Source: Verrucomicrobiaceae bacterium
Lineage (GTDB): Bacteria > Verrucomicrobiota > Verrucomicrobiia > Verrucomicrobiales > Verrucomicrobiaceae
Length of the DNA stretch: 11,768 bases
NCBI GenBank assembly: GCA_947463285.1
Contig: CANHTV010000074.1
Coordinates: forward strand, 1-11,768
Reading direction: 5' to 3'
Numbering within the stretch: the stretch's first letter is position 1; the number at the start of each line of letters is the position of its first letter. The position numbers and the translations under genes were made by a program. The notes under the pieces were generated by a model. It made no database searches. It had not been told where the DNA came from and saw only the letters and a list, made by a program, of their open reading frames with translations. Of the stretch, positions 6,874 to 11,768 are shown piece by piece.

Positions 6874-8271
6874 TTACAGGAGGTAAAGAAGGGGGAAAAG
6901 GAAGATCCAGACCAAGTCCACGAAGTGCCAAAAAAGACCACCTACTTCGATACGGTTTGCCATGTGTTCAGGATTCTCGCGTAAACGGCGACCATCAAAG
7001 ATCAAGAAATACGCCAGAACCAATGCACCAGCGATAACGTGCAGGCCATGAAGACCTGTTAAGGTGAAATAGATAGCGTAGTAGCTGTTAAGTTTGGGTG
7101 TGAAGTTTGAGTAAAACTGTACGTCTTTGCGCTCCAACTGAACTTCTGGATGATGCGAAGCGTGTCCGGCATCATGTCCTTCTTTAGGGGCGTGAACCTC
7201 AGCGCCATGAGCTGCGTTAGATGCCTCATGAGACTCAGGTTTAGGCGAGTGAATGTGAAGATAGAACTGTTCCTTCTGATGAGTGGCACTCTTGTTGGGA
7301 TCACGGCTGAGTCCGCCTTTGCCGTCGTCATACTTTTTGCTGAATTCAGCAATGGCCTCATCGCGTTGATGAATGAAGAAGTTCTTCCAAGCTGAACCAA
7401 GGTAATGTTCGTTCCAGGCGAGTGACTTTTCTTTCTCGGGTGTGCCACGAAGATCAACGCCATCGACTTCGATGGTCATTTTATCGTTGATGATCTTTCC
7501 TTCGACTGTCGTTCCGTCACGGAACGAGATCGACTTGGCATCCAACGCTGGCTTGGCCAGAAGCTTAGATGGCGGCACTGAAAAAGTAATCGGAGATGCT
7601 GCCTTGAGCTTGATGGACCAGTTGGGGGTTTCCTTCAAACCCTCAGCCTTCTGTTTTTCTCTGGCCTTGGCGCGGGCTTCATCAGCAAGCTTGGCAAAGC
7701 TAGTGCTGTCCAGTTGGATGTCTTCACCTGCCTCCGTTTTGAAAGAAGGAGCCGTGCCTTTGATATAGGGCAACACATAAGAAACTGGATTGGCGTCAAT
7801 CGAAGCAGTCTTCCCTGCAACCGTCAGGGTAAGTTCGTTGACCTCACCGAACTCAATATCGAAACCATGAGGCAAGTGACCGGTAAGGATGGTGCCATCA
7901 GTCATCGTGACCGAATAATGGGTGAATTTAGAGCGGTACTCAAAACTTTTGATGACCATGAAGGTCAAAGCACAGGCAATCGTGATCGCCATGTAAACTT
8001 TATAGGCCGTAAATTTCCGGAGCTTGATCGAGGCCCAAGCCAGCAAAACGGTGACAGATGAACCGATCAGCACAAGAGTGTTGATGAAGCCCATCGTGAC
8101 GTTCAGCTCATGAACCGGCCAAGGATAATCAGCACCTACTCGGAGGAAGATGTAGGCTGAAAAAAGGCCGCCAAAAAGCATGACCTCAGAAGCTAGGAAT
8201 AACCACACGCCGACTTTGGCGTTGTAGAGTCCAGTGTCTGGACGGGCGGAAACGGTATATGGGATGTCCAT
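6874..8271 (-). CDS. coxC: Cytochrome c oxidase subunit III with a large inserted domain
   Basis: Subunit III stabilises the catalytic core. This 465-residue version is about twice the usual five-helix form. Helices a-c lie near residues 19-43, 61-82 and 91-110, and helices d-e near 397-425 and 443-465. Family marks are WLFLASEVMLFGG with the conserved E29, YFTLTGLHGLHVIAG (401-415) and FWHFVDLVWIFLFP (447-460). Between helix c and d, where roughly 20 residues are usual, residues about 117-388 form a long hydrophilic insertion in the same open frame. The positive-inside rule (KLRKFTAYK and DGRRLREN on the cytoplasmic side) puts it in the periplasm. It contains two similar beta-like DGT segments, an Ala/Lys/Glu-rich helical stretch (191-212) and a His-rich part. 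No frameshift or stop interrupts it, so it looks like a real domain and not a broken gene. It is 37 bases downstream of coxA. Confidence 0.95.
   Translation of the reverse strand: MDIPYTVSARPDTGLYNAKVGVWLFLASEVMLFGGLFSAYIFLRVGADYPWPVHELNVTMGFINTLVLIGSSVTVLLAWASIKLRKFTAYKVYMAITIACALTFMVIKSFEYRSKFTHYSVTMTDGTILTGHLPHGFDIEFGEVNELTLTVAGKTASIDANPVSYVLPYIKGTAPSFKTEAGEDIQLDSTSFAKLADEARAKAREKQKAEGLKETPNWSIKLKAASPITFSVPPSKLLAKPALDAKSISFRDGTTVEGKIINDKMTIEVDGVDLRGTPEKEKSLAWNEHYLGSAWKNFFIHQRDEAIAEFSKKYDDGKGGLSRDPNKSATHQKEQFYLHIHSPKPESHEASNAAHGAEVHAPKEGHDAGHASHHPEVQLERKDVQFYSNFTPKLNSYYAIYFTLTGLHGLHVIAGALVLAYFLIFDGRRLRENPEHMANRIEVGGLFWHFVDLVWIFLFPLLYLL
7114..7920 (-). other. Periplasmic insertion domain within CoxC
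   Basis: This stretch encodes CoxC residues about 118-386, between membrane helices c and d. It starts just after KSFEYRSKF and ends just before the helix-d block NSYYAIYFTLTGLHGLH. The composition is polar, with no hydrophobic span long enough for a membrane helix. It holds the segments VTMTDGTILTGHL (121-133) and ISFRDGTTVEGKI (248-260), which look like two copies of a small beta unit, an Ala/Lys/Glu-rich likely helix (191-212), and a final His-rich part. I do not recognise a named domain. Confidence 0.8.
7150..7260 (-). other. His-rich segment of the CoxC insertion
   Basis: CoxC residues 338-374 contain nine histidines (339, 341, 348, 355, 360, 366, 370, 373, 374) among Ala, Glu, Gly and Pro. 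The composition is that of a flexible metal-binding linker. It lies on the predicted periplasmic side, close to where the CuA domain of subunit II would sit. A role in copper or zinc binding is inferred from composition only. Confidence 0.7.
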
Positions 8272-8308
8272 GGTCGATCAGTGATTCAGTTCGCCGTATA
8301 GTTGCGGA

Positions 8309-10258
8309 TTAATGATGAGCAGTAACAGCAGGCACAGGAGCAGCCGAGGGTTCGGCACGCTTGCCTGGTTCAGATTCCCATTGTGGGAAGAAATCCTGCT
8401 CCATGCCTGGAACGCTGTATTCGTAAGGACCACGAACAACCACAGGTTCGAAGTCAAAATTGCCGTGAGGAGGAGGTGTTGGTGCCGCCCACTCCAGAGT
8501 GGTAGCGTTCCAAGGGTTGTCGCTACCCGCTTCCTTACCACCTTTGATGCTGAGGAAGAAATTCAAAATAAAGGGAACCTGCCCGAGCGCCAATACGAAG
8601 GCACCGACAGACATCATCACATTCAGACCAAACAAATTGTTTGGAACATCCATGCCGAAGATGCTAAAAAAGCTCGAGGTAAATTCGGTAAACCAATTAG
8701 ATGCACTGGACGTCTGCTCAAAGTATTTACCACCATCATACCAGCGACGATGGAACCCACCCATGCCTTGGATGAACATAGGTGCAAAAATCATATTCAT
8801 GCCAAGCAATGAAGGCCAAAAGTGGAGTTTACCAAGGAATTCATTCATCTTTCGACCAGTGGCTTTGGGGTACCAATGATAGATGCCGGCAAAAAGGGCA
8901 AAGATAGTTCCTGGGGCCACAACGTAGTGGAAATGCCCGATCACGTAATAGGTATCATGAAGAGCAAGGTCGATGAAGGTGAAAGCAAGGGGCAGACCCG
9001 TCAGACCACCAATACCGAACATGGGCAGGAACGCAGAAGCGAATAACATTTGGGGTGTGAAACGAATCGAACCTCCCCAAAGTGAGATCATTAAACCCGT
9101 CAGCAGAATGACTGAAGGCACAGAAATTAGCACCGTGGTGATTTGGAAGTAGGTGGACATCATGGTGCCCATACCCGTGAGGTACATGTGATGTGCCCAA
9201 ACCAAGAAGCTAAGAAATCCTAGAGTAAGAGCGCCATAGACCATGGCCTTGTATCCCCAAAGTGGACGACGAGTGTTTGCGGGGATCACCTCAGCCAAGA
9301 TGGCGAATGCAGGCAAGATCAGAACGTAAACTTCCGGATGAGCCAAGAACCAGAACAAGTGCTGATAAAGCAAAGGGCTACCACCACCCGAAATATCTAG
9401 GTGCTGGCCACCCTCCATCAAACCTGTAGGCAGGAAGAAACTTGAACCGAAAACACGGTCAGAAAACTGGAGGAGTGCAGCAACTTCAAGCGGAGGGAAG
9501 GCCAACAGAAGCAAGAAAGAAACAATGAACATGGCCCAGCAGAAGAAGGGCATGCGCATCCATGTCATTCCCTTGGCGCGCAAGTTAATGACTGTTGTAA
9601 TCACATTCACCGAGCCAAGCAAGGAAGCCGAAATGTTGAAAACCATGGCCAGCAACCACCATGTGTGGCCATGCATCCATACATTGGTGACTGCGATTGA
9701 AGTCGTAGAAGCCAAGGGAGAATACATCGTCCAGCCGGTTTGAACAGAGCCTGTGCCTACGAAGAAGCTCGCGAACATCATGACTCCGCTAACAAAGAAC
9801 AACCAGTAGCTCCACATATTCAGTTTTGGGAAGGCCATGTCAATGGTGCCGATTTGCAGCGGCATCACAAAGTTCACGAAACCTGCAAAGCCAAGCGGCA
9901 CGATGCCAAGGAACACCATGATCGTTCCGTGCATCGCACCGAGCATGTTGTAGAGTTCACCATTCACAACACCGCCGGGAGCCCAGCGGCCAATCATTTC
10001 GTTGAAGACCCAGCCAAGGCCAGGAATACTTGAAACCACATCAAACCCAGGAATCGGCTGACCTGGATAAGCAATGCTCCAGCGCATCAACATCATCAGG
10101 AAGAAACCAAACAATAGAAACAATAGCCCTGTAATCGCATACTGAATTCCAATGACCTTGTGATCCGTGGAAAAAATATACTTATTCACAAATCCTAGTT
10201 CGTGATGGTCATGGCCGTGATCATGGGCATGATCGTGAGAGTGTGCAGCAGCGCTCAT
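8309..10258 (-). CDS. coxA: Cytochrome c oxidase subunit I (A-family heme-copper oxidase)
   Basis: The catalytic subunit holds low-spin heme a and the heme a3-CuB site where oxygen is reduced to water, and pumps protons. The 649 residues give the 12-helix core. Ligands visible: H110 (heme a), AHPEVY with CuB ligand H307, cross-link Tyr Y311 and D-channel Glu E309, WAHHMY with H356 and H357 (CuB), and GHFHYV with H442 (heme a3) and H444 (heme a). D-channel entry residues N129, D140 and N147 are kept, as are H434-D435 and R504-R505. The K-channel Lys is absent: an ungapped comparison from HHMY to WGGSI places Leu (L385) there, in VPSVILLTG. The N-terminus carries eight His in residues 6-19. The C-terminal extension (about 570-649) is hydrophilic and Pro-rich. 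It is first of the oxidase structural genes, 51 bases after the cupredoxin lipoprotein gene. Its E309 and Y311 make it an A1-like enzyme except for the Lys. Confidence 0.98.
   Translation of the reverse strand: MSAAAHSHDHAHDHGHDHHELGFVNKYIFSTDHKVIGIQYAITGLLFLLFGFFLMMLMRWSIAYPGQPIPGFDVVSSIPGLGWVFNEMIGRWAPGGVVNGELYNMLGAMHGTIMVFLGIVPLGFAGFVNFVMPLQIGTIDMAFPKLNMWSYWLFFVSGVMMFASFFVGTGSVQTGWTMYSPLASTTSIAVTNVWMHGHTWWLLAMVFNISASLLGSVNVITTVINLRAKGMTWMRMPFFCWAMFIVSFLLLLAFPPLEVAALLQFSDRVFGSSFFLPTGLMEGGQHLDISGGGSPLLYQHLFWFLAHPEVYVLILPAFAILAEVIPANTRRPLWGYKAMVYGALTLGFLSFLVWAHHMYLTGMGTMMSTYFQITTVLISVPSVILLTGLMISLWGGSIRFTPQMLFASAFLPMFGIGGLTGLPLAFTFIDLALHDTYYVIGHFHYVVAPGTIFALFAGIYHWYPKATGRKMNEFLGKLHFWPSLLGMNMIFAPMFIQGMGGFHRRWYDGGKYFEQTSSASNWFTEFTSSFFSIFGMDVPNNLFGLNVMMSVGAFVLALGQVPFILNFFLSIKGGKEAGSDNPWNATTLEWAAPTPPPHGNFDFEPVVVRGPYEYSVPGMEQDFFPQWESEPGKRAEPSAAPVPAVTAHH
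10202..10243 (-). other. His/Asp-rich N-terminal tail of CoxA
   Basis: CoxA residues 6-19 read HSHDHAHDHGHDHH, eight His and three Asp in fourteen residues, ahead of the conserved core that begins near residue 21 (LGFVNKYIFSTDHKVIG). Subunit I has a cytoplasmic N-terminus, so the tail should face the cytoplasm. The composition is that of a metal-binding tail as seen in many metal transporters and chaperones. Function is unknown. Confidence 0.85.
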
Positions 10259-10309
10259 AGAAGGATGGGAACAGGTAAAACGTGAGTGATGTGAAATTGG
10301 AACAGCTAA

Positions 10310-11119
10310 TTAACGCTGAAGAGAAGCAAGTAGGCTGAAGTTAAAATTCGCCACAGCCTTACCCTGACTAACAGTGATTTTTTTCTTCACAGGCTCGGCG
10401 AACATCGGATGCCAAGCTGTTAATTCGTAGTCAGCATCCGGGAGTGAACGATTGATTTCAAAGCGCCCATCCTTGTCAGTCGCAGCGATATAAATACCTT
10501 CGCCGACATAAACCCAAGCCTTCATCCAACGATGGACGTCACACTCGAGACGATAGACCCCTGGCTCATTGAATAGATATTCATTTTCGTCACCTCTTGC
10601 AGGTTGAGCAAGGTTCACCAAGTTAACTCCGCCATTGAGAGTTCCTGCTTCATGGCGAACCACGCGAATATTGTGAAATGTCAGATCACTGTTACGCAGC
10701 TTGAGCGTTTGACCAGGCTGCAAAACAGTCATGTAAGGAACGAATTCGCAGTGTTTTTGATCAACTAGAGGACTGGCATCAGCGAGATTGGTGGCACGAT
10801 CACTGAGGTTGAGAGACACAACCACATCTGCCAATCCACCAGTGTCAGAGATACGCCAAGTAGGATTGACCAGCTGTCCATGCCCAGCACAAAATGGGTT
10901 TGAACCGGTATCAATCCGTTGATTGGTGTTTTTTGGTAGGCCATCAATGAGTTTGACTTGTCCTTGGATTGACGCCTTCAGAGCAATCTCCCGAGCTGGA
11001 GTCAACTGATAGACAACAGGCTCAGCGACCTTACCACAAGCAGTCAGACTGAGCAGCATAAACATCCCGATAGCGCATGTAGGCACTTTGGCAGGATGAG
11101 TTTGCGGCTTATACGACAT
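10310..11119 (-). CDS. Lipoprotein with cupredoxin-like copper site and C-terminal beta domain
   Basis: A 269-residue exported protein. The signal peptide ends in a lipobox LTAC (C28 from the ATG), so it should be a membrane-anchored periplasmic lipoprotein. Residues about 95-205 resemble a plastocyanin-like fold: LRNSDLTFHNIRV supplies H149, and RLECDVHRWMKAWVYV supplies C193, H196 and M199, the type 1 copper pattern. C77 (NPFCAGHG) and C124 (KHCEFVPY) might form a disulfide. The C-terminal part (YIAATDKDGRFEI...YELTAWHP) matches the carboxypeptidase-regulatory-like beta domain often fused to such cupredoxins. A TTG at 11125 could add two residues, but the ATG at 11119 is preferred. It sits between the cytochrome c and coxA genes, 12 bases after the former. 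It could donate electrons to CuA, store or deliver copper, or be an outer part of the complex; the sequence does not decide. Confidence 0.85.
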   Translation of the reverse strand: MSYKPQTHPAKVPTCAIGMFMLLSLTACGKVAEPVVYQLTPAREIALKASIQGQVKLIDGLPKNTNQRIDTGSNPFCAGHGQLVNPTWRISDTGGLADVVVSLNLSDRATNLADASPLVDQKHCEFVPYMTVLQPGQTLKLRNSDLTFHNIRVVRHEAGTLNGGVNLVNLAQPARGDENEYLFNEPGVYRLECDVHRWMKAWVYVGEGIYIAATDKDGRFEINRSLPDADYELTAWHPMFAEPVKKKITVSQGKAVANFNFSLLASLQR

Positions 11120-11131
11120 AACCAATCAGAT

Positions 11132-11768
11132 TCACTTCGCTTCTGCCGGGGCTGCTGCACCAGGACCAGCAGGAATATCTCCCGGCACATTGGCTGCCGC
11201 GAATTTCTCAAGTTCAGGAGCCGTCCATTGCGCTGTTCTGGTTTCCACGGAGCGAACTTTCTCAACCATTTCCTTGGTAATCATGGTTGCTTCATTGCCC
11301 CAAGTATTGCGGATGTATGTCAATACATTGGCAAGATCGCCAGCAGACATAGCAGCTCCAAAGGCCATCATTCCGCCCGGAGTATTGTAACCTTGCCCTT
11401 TAACTGTGATAGCTCCGACCAAACCGTGCTGAACGACACGAACAAGTCGCTCAGTGCCACCAGTCACCCATTCGGAACCCGCGAGAGGAGGAAACTGGCC
11501 GGGAATACCCATGCCGTTGCCTTGATGGCAACCACCGCAGACTGCATAGCCGCTGGCTCCTTTTTTCATTGCCATCTGAAATGGATCCATGGCTGCTGCT
11601 CCATCGCCGGCACCAGGCCGTGGATCTGGGCTGCTTGCAGAAGCGAAAGGGTTGCTGGTGTTGAAGTCGTAATTTCCAGTCATCGGTCCAAGTTGACCAC
11701 CGGCAATGACACAGGCGATCATCGCTAAGAAAATGACGATCATTGGAGCTGGAGCTGCTCCAGTTTGA
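11132..11768 (-). CDS. Membrane-anchored monoheme cytochrome c, 5' end at window edge
   Basis: A c-type cytochrome acting in electron transfer on the periplasmic side. From the internal ATG at 11743 it has 203 residues. A hydrophobic stretch (1-17) could be a signal anchor. The heme c site reads VCGGCHQGNGMG with C69, C72 and axial H73. The second axial ligand is probably Met in NTPGGMMAFG (M125 or M126), followed by LANVLTYIRNTWGN, the usual C-terminal helix of class I cytochromes. A tail of about 50 residues ends in an Ala/Pro-rich stretch. The frame stays open upstream of 11743 to the window edge (reading QTGAAPAP before the Met), so the true start may lie outside and the entry is treated as partial. 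Being first in the visible operon and next to an oxidase whose CoxB lacks a cytochrome domain, it is a likely electron donor. It might also belong to an upstream quinol:cytochrome c module. Confidence 0.9.
   Translation of the reverse strand, partial: QTGAAPAPMIVIFLAMIACVIAGGQLGPMTGNYDFNTSNPFASASSPDPRPGAGDGAAAMDPFQMAMKKGASGYAVCGGCHQGNGMGIPGQFPPLAGSEWVTGGTERLVRVVQHGLVGAITVKGQGYNTPGGMMAFGAAMSAGDLANVLTYIRNTWGNEATMITKEMVEKVRSVETRTAQWTAPELEKFAAANVPGDIPAGPGAAAPAEAK

Noticed and set aside
7059..7463. 134-residue minus-strand frame inside coxC
   Set aside because: An alternative frame of the CoxC insertion. I considered whether the insertion was a frameshifted separate gene, but the CoxC frame is continuous into the perfect helix d-e motifs.
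11096..11728. 210-residue plus-strand open frame
   Set aside because: It lies opposite the cytochrome c gene with its intact CGGCH heme site; the composition is Ser/His/Arg-rich, as expected for a shadow frame.
11749..11763. Inverted repeat CTGGAGC-T-GCTCCAG at the right edge
   Set aside because: It lies in the open frame of the cytochrome c gene (Gly-Ala-Ala-Pro codons) and has a one-base centre, so codon repetition explains it better than a hairpin or operator.

Overview
The window looks like a piece of chromosome from a Gram-negative bacterium, most likely a verrucomicrobium (Prosthecobacter/Verrucomicrobium-like) or another member of the Planctomycetes-Verrucomicrobia group. This placement is inferred from the style of the proteins: RNase HIII, a CoxA variant resembling those I recall from planctomycetes and verrucomicrobia, a SCO plus DUF420 assembly set, and starts with no Shine-Dalgarno motif. 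No rRNA or marker gene confirms it. I see no mobile element, tRNA, CRISPR array or long DNA repeat. Gene density is very high, and the longest non-coding gap is about 100 bases.

Left part (1-1920, plus strand): the 3' portion of rnhC (RNase HIII), then a histone-like HU/IHF-family DNA-binding protein, then panB (ketopantoate hydroxymethyltransferase, first step of pantothenate synthesis). These are ordinary housekeeping genes. panB converges on the next block with only two bases between the stop codons.

Right part (1923-11768, minus strand; transcription runs right to left): one long, tightly packed respiratory gene cluster. In transcription order it encodes a membrane-anchored monoheme cytochrome c (open at the window edge), a lipoprotein with a cupredoxin-like copper site, CoxA (subunit I), CoxC (subunit III, with an insertion of about 250 residues), a CyoD/COX4-like subunit IV, two very small membrane proteins, CoxB (subunit II with a CuA site), CtaA (heme A synthase), CtaB (heme O synthase), a SCO1/SenC copper chaperone and a DUF420/CtaM-like membrane protein. 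Together these encode an A-family aa3-type cytochrome c oxidase, the enzymes that make its heme A, and factors for copper and cofactor assembly. CoxB has no fused cytochrome c domain, so the separate cytochrome c and/or the cupredoxin lipoprotein are the plausible electron donors.

Points that stand out: (1) CoxC carries a large, predicted periplasmic insertion with two similar beta-type segments and a His-rich stretch; (2) CoxA has Leu where the conserved K-channel Lys is expected, while the D-channel residues are kept, and CoxB has a Glu where the family usually has Pro in its second membrane helix; (3) CoxA starts with a cytoplasmic His/Asp-rich tail; (4) two uncharacterised mini-membrane proteins, one with a CxxC motif, sit inside the oxidase operon; (5) none of the starts that could be inspected has a Shine-Dalgarno sequence, and several are preceded by a pyrimidine-rich stretch.
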